Positions 12,737 through 23,798 of a stretch of DNA of 64,000 bases are shown here, piece by piece. The notes beneath the pieces are model-generated. The model worked only from the letters and a program-made list of their open reading frames with translations. It did not search any database and was not told the DNA's origin. The number at the start of each line of letters is the position of its first letter. Positions within the stretch are counted from its first letter, which is position 1. The DNA comes from Saturnia japonica (lineage: Eukaryota; Arthropoda; Insecta; Lepidoptera; Saturniidae): contig CM065310.1 in NCBI GenBank assembly GCA_033032175.1, forward strand, positions 5,084,001 through 5,148,000, read 5' to 3'. The translations under genes and the position numbers were made by a program.

Positions 12737-13360
12737 TTAAAAATAGAAAAAAAATTGTTCAGATTAAATATTGCTCATAAAATATCAAAAATCGGCTAAG
12801 AGCGAGTGAACCGCCGTGCCAAGGGCTCCGTACCATCACAAAATATTTTGTCTTTCTTTTAGTTTTGGTAGTTAGTTTAGTAATGTAGTTCGGCATCCTT
12901 GGATACCGACATACATTCGACCAGTTTTTATTATTATTACTTTTGCTATAATTAAACCAAGTTTGACAGTAGCATTATAATTTTTATAGACAAAGCAAAA
13001 ACTATTGAAGCAAAATTAGTTTCTTATGTAAAGCTTTCTCCATATAACACAATAATTCTGAGAAAATTTCAACCGGCTAATTATTACGGTTAATTATTTT
13101 TATGGTGATAAAATATTGAAAAATAAAATTAAAAAATTGAAACCCCAGACACAAATAAATAATCTATTAATTGAAATCATTACAATGAGACCAAACACAA
13201 TACCTCTACAGAAAGTAGGTGAGCAGTTGGGCAGATTCGTCTAATATCATTGAAGTGACAGAATACCAAATTTCGGCTCGGTCAGACCTATGGCAGATGC
13301 TCACATCAATTCATTAACTAGGAAAGAGCTGATAATCGTCAAATAGCTAAACAGTTTTTT
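12737..13360. other. no recognisable gene or element
   Basis: AT-rich filler; nothing beyond short homopolymer runs. Confidence 0.35.
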
Positions 13361-14012
13361 TTTTTTGACGTGACAACGTCTTATAATTCGATGGAGCCGG
13401 CTGCACGCACGAAAAAACATGAGTCATGCGGCGTTACCTCGCTTTGAGGCGTTCCATTTAAGGCTTGAAGTGCAAGCGAGAGTGCGGAACGAGCGACAAA
13501 GAGGCACAATCGGCCTCCGCGTTCGGCAGCGTTCGACATCTGTCTCTCTCCTACTTTACTGAGCGATGCGTCCGCGTGGACAGCTGCTATACAATAATAC
13601 ATTTACATGTTTTCGTCAAGTATGAAGTGCAGTGAAAAGTGAATGTGGTGTCAATTGTTTATAGCAACGATAATTGTGGCGATAAAGGTAATGATTCTTT
13701 CGATATTAAATATATGTTCAGTGATATATTATCGAATATTCGTGCTTTCATCATTAAAATAAATAGCATCGGTCCGCTAGTGCAGCGATTGTAGGTTATA
13801 CTATAATTGACAAAACTATAACAATAAGTTAACAGAACTATTTGTATTTATGCGTACAAATAAATGTAACTTGATCAATTCAATTGTCATTTCCATTTAC
13901 CTCCTTCTCTATATCCATACAAAATATCTATTAAACAAACAAAACTAAAATTTTCTTTTGAAAAATGATACCATTCCATCAGTATTTTCTTATGACGTTG
14001 TCACGTTCAACT
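13361..14012. mobile_element. candidate DNA element bounded by GACGTGACAACGTC-type ends
   Basis: The left edge reads TTTTTTGACGTGACAACGTC (from about 13361). Near 13992-14011 the right edge reads ATGACGTTGTCACGTT, whose reverse complement AACGTGACAACGTCAT matches the left edge. The GC-rich 200 bp inside (13390-13585) stands out from its surroundings and has no introns or coding logic. I read the segment as a terminal-inverted-repeat element or composite repeat. A promoter with a first non-coding exon (AGTGCAGTGAAAAGTG near 13626, GT donor near 13687) is the alternative. Confidence 0.4.
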
Positions 14013-14015
14013 ATC

Positions 14016-16125
14016 GTCAGTAAACTGACTTTACAGACAACCGATTTTTTCAATCATAGCTACGAACCTCTCGATCCAGTCACTTTTCAAATAAAACAAA
14101 ACTAAATCAAAATCAGTTTAGCCGTCTGGGAGCCGACAAATGCCACATCTCTGCGTGCGTCGGGAGTTAAAAAGTAGGATAGATAGTGAAATTGTTGGCC
14201 CCAATGTTGGCGGCTGTTGTGTTGTTGTTGTTGGTGTTGTGGAGCCAATTTCCTTTTTTTTAATGGACAGTCTGGATCATTTCAAAGTTTCATGTTAAAA
14301 CATGGATAGATTAAAATCGGTTGATAGGGATCGTGACTCTCATACATATAGTAATAAAATAAATATCTAAGTAAGGTCAGTTCTAAAAAAAAATCTGTTT
14401 CACGTTTCAGACACTTTTTTTATTATCGGAACCCTAAAAGAACAGCAAGACCTTCTGAATAAAAAAAACGCGACTTGTTACGTTTATAATAAAAAAAAAA
14501 TTCTTCCGTACACGTAACCGTGCCTGGTTTATACTGATATAAACAATTTGATAAAATGATTAGCATTTTATTTGCAGTCAGTGCCGCGGCCGCTGATACA
14601 AGCGCGAGAGGCTTACTTCACTTAGTGCGTAAAATATAATAACGAAAACATTAAAGTGTTGGTATTTTGGTTCTAAAAGTGTCAATGTTTTTCTTTGTAT
14701 TTATTATTTACGTTACAAAATTCTCTAATAAAGGTTAAAAGGAAAACAAATTGAAGTGAAAGTAATTTTGTTTTTAGCATAAATTTAGCTCGTGTCGTTG
14801 TGGTTGAATTACGTAAGTCCGGCAAATGGTCTGTGTACGTGAATAATGAGAGATAACTTACGGTTTAGCCATTATTTTTAATGGAATAGCACATTTACGA
14901 CATAATATTAAGAGAATATTATTAGCATTAATAGTTCCAAGTGTTGTTAGCAGAAATGAATTGGAACTCTCTTTGGTATAAAATAATTTCATCGAAAGGT
15001 TCTATGGTTAATGAATTAATTTGCAATTTAATAATGCATTAAATATATTATAAGGCTGATATCTTAAGAGATTACGCGTCGATAATTTTTAGTGAATATT
15101 TTTATATTTTGTTTCGAATTTCTCTAAGTATATTTCATTATGTACTTGCGAAATTTTCGGCATTTTGATTATCTAAAGAAATAATGTTATTATGTAATGC
15201 TAAGAAACTCTGATGGTATTTTACCAAGTATGTTACGGATATGATATAGGATTTCGGATCCGGATATGGATAGCTTAATAATACTTTATTTGATCTGTTT
15301 CGGTAATGAATACGTAAGTATATGAAATTGTTTCAGATATTCCTGCGATAGTTTCGGATAATTTCAATTATGGATATTACATTTTTAAATGAATTGTATT
15401 TATAAGGAAAATAGTAAGTATTTCAACATTTGTAGGGGAACAATATTAACATAATTTTATTTTATTATTAGTTAAATTTTAAGGAATTTTTTGTATGTGC
15501 CGGTGTCTTATTCAACCCCGTCCCTATCCAAAATTATTTGGAATATTTATTTGGGATACAGTTTCGGTTTAAGATAGATTTTATTTCGCATATCCGATAG
15601 TCTCAGTTAAGGTTACGAAGTTCCTTATAACCCTGATTTTTCCACGTACTATAAGATAATTTGAAAGTTCTCAGCATTTAATATCCGGGCCTCAGTGACT
15701 TCCAGGCACATCTGTTTATTAATACGTGAAGAGAAAACTTCGGAGTTCTTTCTTAACTAACTGTGCGTACAGAGGAGTGTGAGATTTCTTATATAAAGAA
15801 GGAGTTCGGAAAACTAAAAGTTATGTATAATATGTTACAAATATATTAACTTACTTAAATTAAATTAAACTATCATTGTTTACGTTCATACCGCAAATGT
15901 CAAACACATAATACTATGTAGTCAAACAGTCGCACAAAGTAGAGATTATAAAATTTTGAGAATAATTACACAGATAGACCGAATGAGTTTTGAGCTGTGA
16001 ATTTTGTATATACTCTTTGAAAAAAGAACGTCAATAACGTTCAATTGTTCCAACCCATTAACATCATACCACAATTTATCACCACATTTACCAAAATACC
16101 GCAGTCAACAAGAATTACCGATTTC
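14016..16125. other. AT-rich stretch, no gene recognised
   Basis: 14575-14630 is locally GC-rich (CCGCGGCCGC) behind an acceptor-like TATTTGCAG, but the possible frame closes quickly; nothing else stands out. Confidence 0.35.
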
Positions 16126-16127
16126 CT

Positions 16128-16312
16128 AATTATATAAATGCGAAAGTGAGCCTGTTTTTTTGTTACTCAATCACGCAAAAACGACTAAACGGAATTAGAT
16201 GAAATTTGGCACACAGATAGCTTATAACCAGATTAAGACGTAGAATACATTTTATTCCGATAAAGACCCAATTCTGAAGTACACACAGACGAAATCGCGG
16301 GTGCAGCTACTA
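16128..16312 (+). mobile_element. degenerate Helitron-family fragment
   Basis: Carries TATATAAATGCGAAAGTGAG, AATCACGCAAAAACGACTAA and GAAATTTGGCACACAGATAG in order, then GAAATCGCGGGTGCAGCTA. The AATCACGCAAAAACKACT block is shared with the leader of the large Helitron at about 39870. The expected terminal CTAG is CTAC here. Confidence 0.4.
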
Positions 16313-17150
16313 TTACTTATGTTTTCACATTTTAATAACCTATAAACCAGCGATCATGTGAGTAGCTCCAATGCTAAACAAACATGTGATTTAAAATTTT
16401 TAGATAATCATTCATCTTTCGACATTATCTCAATTATATCTTTTCAAGTGTTTAAACCAATTTCAAGTTAAAATGCACTTCTTTGATATATTATAAGGTT
16501 GAATTCAATTTTCACGTCTGAAACTATATTACATACATTTGGCCTTGATAGGTACGGTACGAGATAAATGTTGTAATTTAACATTATAATGTCACATATT
16601 GTTTATTTTGTTAAACCAAATTTTCTTTAAAATCTTTAGGTTTATAAAGTCTGAACTATGATGAAGATAAAACCATGCTAAGCCTTAGAGGCTCTCAAAC
16701 ACAACTGCCGAAATACAACTATACCTACTTAGCGACAGATTTTCAACTTTACCTATATAAATATATTATATTATGTTATGTAATGTTTTGGTCAGTGACA
16801 GCTCTTAATTGTAATATTCACTAATTTCACACTTGTATACTTGTAGTATACCTACTATTTTTCTGCAGTCCTATCTATATTTATTTTTTGATAACTTGGT
16901 TCCTGGGGATGGTATATATGCAAATTTTACTTACAAGAATATCCTATTTCCCAATTATAGTAAATTATCAAAGGGTTAAAATCGTGTTTTATTCAGCTAA
17001 TTGAATGGATATATTAGGTAGATTGCATACGCTCATATACACATCTAAAATTTCTGGCTGTAATCATTAAATAGGCTTATGACAGCATGTACATTTTTCA
17101 GTTCAATCAGTTTATTTGCCGAAATTAAAACCAAACAAACGTCATTTTAA
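16313..17150. other. no recognisable gene or element
   Basis: AT-rich, no structure noticed. Confidence 0.35.
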
Positions 17151-17460
17151 TAAGCAATGATGGTTCAGAGGTATCGTGTACGGACATTGCGTCGATCGAC
17201 GTGAGTTAGAATCCCCGTAATATGCCAGAGCTCTGTGAAACCATGGCATGGTTGGTGAAAAGGCTTTTTCTAATGCCCGCCTGGCTAGCTACTACCCTCA
17301 AGTTGAATAAGTATCGCCAAACACCAATAGGTGTGTCCCGGCAGCTGCACTTGAGAGCCAGTCTGTCACTATAAGGCTTTATTTTTTAATAGGCTTAGCT
17401 TGTTATCATCAAGTGAGATTATGGCCAAATGCCAAACATATAAAGAATAAAAAAAAAAGA
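17150..17460 (+). mobile_element. tRNA-derived SINE
   Basis: The head looks tRNA-like (TGGTTCAGAGGTATCGTG as A-box-like stretch, GAGTTAGAATCC as B-box-like stretch). A family-specific body follows (CCGGCAGCTGCACTTGAGAG), and the tail closes with an A-rich run. The body matches the copy at 5268-5555. Transcription by pol III is inferred from the boxes. Confidence 0.55.
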
Positions 17461-18300
17461 TTGTAACGCGACTCCCAGTTTATACCACTCCGTTACTAAT
17501 TTAAAAAGAACACACTCTAAATACTTATATAGTGTATCAATAATTCTAAAGCAATGATATTGTGTGATCGAGTCTTGACCTCAAATATAACGTGGCATTG
17601 ATGGAGAGACAATTCTGAGAAATTCTCCCAAAGTATTTGGAGTAAGTCTTAATACATAATTTAATTTAGAATCGAACAATGAGCATTCTATATTATTGTC
17701 TGATCTCTATGTTGTTTATTACTACATTATTCTAACCATTGTCTGACTCACGGTAATCCCGTTGCCCCGGTTTAAAAGAATAATAAACTAGACTGAAAGG
17801 TTTAATCAAATTTTGCAGTAACGTTTCAAATTAATTCTCTCCGTAATAATTTCAAAACAAAAACTATCTGTTTGTCATAATGACTGCTTATTAAATTTTT
17901 TAATGGTTTTCTTCGTCACCTAGAATCCTTCATATAACTAGATTTGACGTAGGTATAAGCAATTTAGTATACAATGAAATAACTCCACGTCATAATTGTG
18001 AAAAATGTTTCCAAGATAGCATATGTCATCTTTTAAGGTTTACGCTATATGGTAGCTAACCTTTTTATGGTAATTTATGCTCTAAAATAATGCATTATTT
18101 GCGAAGGTGTTTTTAAAAACATATTATTAATCCTTATTGAAATAAATACGTTATTCGTCACAAGTTGGACAAAATTGCCCGTTATATCATTTGATTTCAA
18201 TGAAATACAGTTTTAAATAACTCCGCAGCAAAATAATAATCAAGTACCGCGCGTGCATTTGCATCATGTGCGGAATGATGTGGCAGGTGGGCTGCACCTA
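17461..18300. other. no recognisable gene or element
   Basis: AT-rich; nothing supported. Confidence 0.35.
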
Positions 18301-18341
18301 TAAATTGTATTGTAGATTCCTACGACAATTGCTTCGCCCGA

Positions 18342-18890
18342 TTGCATCCTCTGTTATGTGCTGCAAGCAAAATGTCTACGAGACACAAGCTTACGCTCTA
18401 CAAGATGTGTATCCGACCGATTATGACATATAGCTGCGTTGTGTTCGCACATATGCCAAATTATAATTGGGAACGTTTACAAGTCATCCAGAATAGGTTT
18501 CTTCACCGCCTTACCGGCGCCTCTCGGTATGTTCATATGGAAGATCTCCATAGAGATATGGACCTTCCTTCGATACATGCTTATGCCAAATACCTTTCTC
18601 GCTCATATTTCGACACCGCGTCGAACCACCCGAATTCGTAAATCAAAGCGGCATCTTCATATGTTCCCGACCCCTATGCCTGCCGGAGTAAACGCCGGCC
18701 GCGTAACATCTTTACTGACCCGCTTGACCAAATCGAAACCGCAAACGAGTTCTATTCCATCGCCTCTCCAAACAGAGCGTGCCACCACCCACGCCCGCGT
18801 AACCACCGTTCTCTCCGCAGAGGATGGGCGGTCAACTTCGCTCCTGCACACCCGTCACGTCCACCCCCTCTAGCGGCAACCCAAGCCTAG
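18342..18890 (+). pseudogene. Jockey-like LINE ORF2 C-terminus with one in-frame stop
   Basis: The frame reads as the thumb and C-terminal region of a Jockey-clade reverse transcriptase: RHKLTLYKMCIRPIMTYSC, then NWERLQVIQNRFLHRLTGAS, then DLHRDMDLPSIHAYAKYLSR. These are conserved landmarks of that clade. A TAA at 18639-18641 interrupts the frame, which then continues in the same phase to a natural TAG at 18888-18890 and encodes a basic, proline-rich tail (RNIFTDPLDQIE onward). The copy is truncated on its 5' side, so the catalytic YxDD part is missing. It is followed directly by its own 3' UTR. Confidence 0.85.
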
Positions 18891-19415
18891 GTCCGTTCCT
18901 CGGTGTGAAGCCCTTGGGTCAGGCAGCCGCCCGCGTGATACAAGTGACACAATACGTGCAACACTTAGCTACCCACACACAACATTACACACGTATGAAC
19001 ACACACACGTGCACACCACACAGGTACATAGGTTCTGTAAGTGACCTTTTTTTTCATTTTTTGCGCTAGTTAGACTAATGCGTTAGTTAGTGTAGAAAAA
19101 CCATTCCGATCACTAAATACACATACGCATGGATACGCACTCCTTCCTCCCAGGAGGAGGGGAACGTGCATATGAGTATATGTTAGTTAGCTCGAATTTT
19201 CTTAGGATTAGGGACTTAGAGAGATCGCGACCTTGTCGCATTCGCGACGACCGCCCGAGCCGAGGTTCGGCCACTCTGGCACCCTCGAGCGGGTCGTCAC
19301 AAACTTTCGCGGCTGAGTGCCCTAAGCGCTCGCCCCCAAATCCGGTGAAGCTGTAAAAGCCGCAGCGGCTCTGTTTTTGGAGAGGGCCCCTAAGGCTAAG
19401 AGTATAGTTTTATCT
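18891..19415 (+). mobile_element. 3' UTR of the Jockey-like LINE
   Basis: Follows the ORF2 stop. The part from about 19037 on is repeated at 1-345. It contains GATCGCGACC, CCGAGCCGAGGTTCGGCCAC and GAGTGCCCTAAGCGCTCG, all conserved in the other copy. No clean poly(A) tail remains. Confidence 0.7.
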
Positions 19416-19620
19416 TACTGGTAAGTCAAAAAATTAGCGCTTTCAAACAAACAATATCTTGAGCTTTGTAATATTATAGTAGATATAGATAGGAAGATCT
19501 TATTGTTAAGAGAGAACTCTACTGAATTGTCTTCTTTCCTATCGTGCAATCGTAATAATAATTGTACATGATTTTGAGATCAACCAGCGTTGAGTTAGAT
19601 TACATATAACACTATAGCCA

Positions 19621-19876
19621 TAACAGGCCGTTTTCAATAACCTATCTATCCGTTGTTTCAGCTACTAAAGATAGACAAATATAAACTGTCCTACCTTTTT
19701 TTTCAATAACCTATCAATGGATAGTTTTTCGTATCTACATCACATATATCCATATCTTATACCTTGAATAGATAAGAGGGAAGCCGATATCTGTCTTAAG
19801 TTAAAGATAGTACTTATTACAAATATGTACTAATCGGGGATAGTAAGCTCAGATATGTTATGGAAAACGGCCGTTA
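19621..19876. mobile_element. MITE with terminal inverted repeats and TA target site
   Basis: The left end TA|ACAGGCCGTTTTCAATAACC and the reverse complement of the right end TA|ACGGCCGTTTTCCATAACA are the same sequence apart from a one-base indel and a few substitutions; TATCT follows on both sides. A TA lies at each boundary, as in Tc1/mariner-type insertions. No coding capacity. The superfamily is inferred only from the TA. Confidence 0.65.
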
Positions 19877-21390
19877 GATGCGTCGCAATGAGCTGAATCA
19901 TTATGACAGCTTCTTGTATTGGGGTCGCGAGAAAGTCGGGAACCAGTGAAATAGCGGCCCACTATCGCAATTTACGCAATTAACCCTACTGATTATTGTA
20001 TAAAGCTTTAAATGACCATTATCGAAAAATATATGTTAACCATAGTATATTTCAAATGAAATTAAATTAAACCATTTTATATATATAAGTCCGCAAAAGT
20101 GAAAGTCTTTTAAAACAAATTCAGCAACGAGTTTGTATACAAAGAACAATGGTTGCCATGTGATTGCAGACAATTCTGATATTATCAAAGAAATAAATTA
20201 TAATCGAACAAACGTTTATTGTATAATTAGGGCAAGGCCAGGCCAGGTCCGTGAACCAGAAAGTAGCCCTACAAAAATTATTTGAATTGGCCCGTCAACA
20301 GCCGCGGTAGGCTACCGTCCCACGATTGATGTCTTGTTTTTCATTTTTTTATTTGATTAATATAAACTACGCGCGATTTAAATCTTTGCTTATTTCGAAT
20401 ATCTATTTATAGTTGAATTTATCGCCGAATTGGCCAGCCTTATTATATTAGTGTATCCTATTCATTCTATAAAAGCATTTAACGTGTAATTTTATTTATT
20501 ATTTCAAAACAATCGATTGTAGAGATATTAGTGATACTATATTATTGGAGGTCCATTTTGTATTATGCGGGTTTGAACACAATGAGTTCGCGGTAAATCA
20601 GCATGATACCATAGTACGACATGTTCTATCTGGTAAGCAACTATTAAACAGTTGTAGAATTCAAGATGAAAATCTATCAGTAAGCCACTATATACATGTA
20701 TTCTAACAGTTGTATTTAAAATCCAATATTAATTCTATGCTTAAATTGTTACCATCTTCGACTACAAAGCTCGGTGAAGCTATCAAGAAAAAACCATGTC
20801 ATATTTATTGTAACCTTTATTTTCACTTCGCTGGTCAAAAACAAAGATGACCTATAATCTTATTCCGGGACATAATCGACTTTTATGCCAAATTCCACAG
20901 ATTAGAGAAAATAATTCAAATCTGTGCCAAATTCGGAATACCATTACAATCTGTCCAGCGCTTTAAGCTTGATTGATGGACAAACGTTCAAATAACTTTC
21001 ACACTTATAATAAATATTAGACAAATTACATTAGATATTAGATACTAAATTATATATACTCCAGATTTTATTGCTCTGAATAATCTGAACTGCTTCGATT
21101 AGCATCCGGGTTCTATGCCCGCAGCGCAATACACATTAAGACGTCGTTATGTATCGCTCTTTATTAGAGGCAAAACGTGGCTTTCAGAATACCTTCACTG
21201 GCGTACGGATCGTTCGGTGTTGCTGTAAAAGCCGACAAGGTCAACAGTATTTTCGTAAAAACAACTCATGTGAGTAGACACGAGCATAGCATGTAGCGAA
21301 GGACTTAATTAATGTTTGTCACAAAATCTTTAACAAAACATTATCGTTATGTAATGTAAATTCTAAATTCGAATACTAAAAATAAACATA
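19877..21390. other. no recognisable gene or element
   Basis: AT-rich; a brief GC-richer piece near 20230-20330 (GGCCAGGCCAGG, CCGCGGTAGG) has no frame or repeat partner here. Confidence 0.35.
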
Positions 21391-21399
21391 AATTTGTTG

Positions 21400-21600
21400 T
21401 ACCGTGTTCTAGGCTTCGCTTAGACCAATAAAGGTTTGTACGTTGTAGTGTTGTTTATATAATAAGATCTTGAAGCATAATAAATACTGTTTTTCCGGAC
21501 AAGTCAATAACATGTGAAGCCGGTTTTTCTGTAAAAAGACTATTTAGGGTGGATCATTATGTGAATGACAGTGATCAATTGTATTAATATTATTGCACAG
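21400..21600 (+). mobile_element. LINE 3'-end relic, copy 1 of 2
   Basis: Aligns with 28880-29060: TATATAATAAGAT, then CCGGACAA, CATGT-AAG, and finally GGTGGATCATTATGTGAATGA versus GGTGCGGATCATTACGTGAATGA. The other copy still translates as the end of a LINE reverse transcriptase; this one has lost the frame. Confidence 0.55.
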
Positions 21601-22375
21601 TTGAAAAAAAAAGAAGATAAACCCGATCGACTATTGTTTATATCTTTTGACGTTTCTTAGGGCGTCTATTGAATAAAGATTTTTTTTATTTTGATTATAT
21701 TTTTAAAGAGTTAAACATACCATTTGATATCATCATAGCCTTTTTTGACCGAGCTTGGTCATTATTGACACGTTTGTTTTTTGACACTAGCATAATATGT
21801 ATCTATGAGACGCTATTTTTTAAAAGTCGGAGTTGTTTTGTATTTCTTTACTTAACTCAAAAACTGTTTGTTATGTGATGGGAAAACATTGGCGTAAACT
21901 CAGCAGGTACCTACTACCACGTGAGATATACGATTACCTAGTACAGGTAGTAGAGAACATTTTGTTCGAAAACCAAAATCAAATAACAGTGTCAAGGAAC
22001 CAATAATTTTTATATGATAAAAGTCTGTGATTTTTATTTTGAAATAAATAGTTTTACTTTTATTATTTATTATTATTTGTAGTAGTAGAAAACATTTAAG
22101 TTCATTTTCGCTTACTAGGTGGATTCACATACGAGTATTATCATGAAGTTACTTATTACTTGATAACAATATTGACACAATTATATTAATTTCACACACC
22201 TATGTAGTCGTTTGAACGACGATATCTGTCATTAATTGCACAAATTGATCATAAATAAACAATGAAATTCCTTAGATATACAAAACAAACTATAAACTTA
22301 TCAAATAATACAGGTTTATCGTATCGTTTCGTACAAATATATTGTTTTTGTAGATAACTAATATCAAGCAAAACT
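21601..22375. other. no recognisable gene or element
   Basis: AT-rich. The frame at 21669-21878 is Phe/Ile-rich and looks like chance. Confidence 0.35.
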
Positions 22376-22377
22376 TT

Positions 22378-22650
22378 TTTTTATACTACTAAGGTGGTAA
22401 ACAAGCATACGACCCACCTAGTGGTAAACGGCTACCTTAGCCTATGGACGCTTGTAATATCATAGGTATGACAAACGCGTTGACGACCACGTTGCCGACC
22501 TTCTCTACGGAGATCTGGAAACCCGAAGTACTCATCGCAGGAACACAACACAATGTTATCTGGTTGCGATCTTCTGTATAGTGGAGGTCTTCCACCAGTC
22601 GGAGTGTCCCAAGTACCTAGAGTAAATTTATCTGTCTTTAAATTCATCCA
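22378..22650 (-). repeat. dispersed retroposon-like repeat, copy 2 of 2
   Basis: Reverse-complement copy of the family at 10460-10745. In its own orientation it ends with an A-rich tail after TTTACCACCTTAGTAGTAT, the usual polarity of a retroposed sequence. Confidence 0.65.
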
Positions 22651-22786
22651 ATAGGTACGTAATTTTTTATTGAAATTTTATTTATACTTACTTAATTATT
22701 ATCGATATCACCTACCGTTAGTCTGTCGAATGAAAGCTGAGTGAAAATTGGCGACAAATATAAATAGATTGCATTATCAGATTAAT

Positions 22787-22864
22787 TAGGAATAAACGTA
22801 TGTATTTATTACGTAATACACATATTAATTACGATTAAACGTAATTTACGTTTATTCCTAGTCT
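22787..22864. repeat. short inverted repeat
   Basis: TAGGAATAAACGTA on the left pairs with TACGTTTATTCCTA on the right across about 50 bp of ACGTAATTA-rich loop; it could fold as a hairpin. No element assigned. Confidence 0.6.
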
Positions 22865-22869
22865 AGGGA

Positions 22870-23384
22870 TAAACACTAACTTTTTTTTTTTTTGCCCGCT
22901 ATTTTTCTCTCTACTTTCTTATAGGCTATCATCGTCGGCTTACACTTCGCGCCGCGGCTGGTTGTCTAGCTCTTGCCACAAAAAACAATCACGCACCGCA
23001 CCGCGCCTACAACTGTTACAACTAAAATTATACTCGCGGCTTACTACCGATTTATGCAGCATATGCCGGCGGCATACTCGTACAGCAAAACTCATATAGT
23101 AAGCCCGGCATAGTGTGTAGGAGCATTTAGACAAACTCTATAAATAAGGTTAAATCACTAACCGTGCTATGTAGGTCGATAACGTGTTTGAATGCTCCTA
23201 TGGTAAGTACATTTAAATAGTAAATAAGTATATTGAAATGTTTATTTTATTAATTCTAGTATGTGAATCATTTTTTTGTTTGTTTTGATATACTGTTTTT
23301 GTACATGTAGTTGAGCTTATGAGTGTAAAATGTAAGTAGATACACCTATGTTTACATTTGTTTGCGTAGTTTTGCGGGAATTTG
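22870..23384. other. probable repeat-derived stretch
   Basis: 22935-23135 is GC-richer than its surroundings (CGCGCCGCGGCTGG, GCATATGCCGGCGGCATACT, an internal palindrome around GCCGGC) and looks like part of a transposon end. No second copy in the window fixes its limits. Confidence 0.3.
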
Positions 23385-23520
23385 TAAAATAGTACATTAT
23401 TGCAAAGGCCGTGAAATAGGCAATTTCAGGTCGAGTATGAGATTGAAGGCCGAGCCATAGGCGAGGACTTCCCCAATACGAGACAGGCAATTGCCATTTT
23501 CGCCGAGGCGTATATAGTGC

Positions 23521-23798
23521 TTTTCTCAAACATGCATGGAAATATTGTCATTATTTTCGAAAAAAGAACACGCGATGTATCGAATTTACGGACAAAGAAA
23601 ATCAAATCATTGAAGGAGAGTTTTTTGAATTTGGAACATTACAACGCACCAACAATGTTGTATGAAACCGCGTGCTGTGTTTATTAAATACTTTTTGATT
23701 GCATCTCTTTTATCATTCTTGGCATGTCCGTAAATTCAATACTTCGCGTGTTCTTTTTTCGAAAATAAAGGCATTATTTCCATGCATGTTCGAGAAAA
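23521..23798. mobile_element. foldback MITE with about 74-bp inverted repeats
   Basis: The left arm starts TTTTCTCAAACATGCATGG and runs to the TTTACGGACA near 23596. The right arm, read on the other strand, starts TTTTCTCGAACATGCATGG and runs to the same TTTACGGACA. Both arms carry the TTTTCGAAAAAAGAACACGC block and differ at only a handful of sites. The centre (about 130 bp) has no frame. The left neighbour (about 23400-23520, AGGCCGTGAAATAGGCAATT and onward) may belong to a larger element of the same kind. Confidence 0.8.

Noticed and set aside
13381..13602. Minus-strand frame of 73 codons in GC-rich DNA
   Set aside because: Its edges coincide with the inverted motifs of a likely repeat; the frame is a by-product of GC content.
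18439..18873. Overlapping + strand frame of 144 codons at the Jockey-like relic
   Set aside because: The other frame carries clear RT C-terminal motifs on both sides of one stop; this frame has none.
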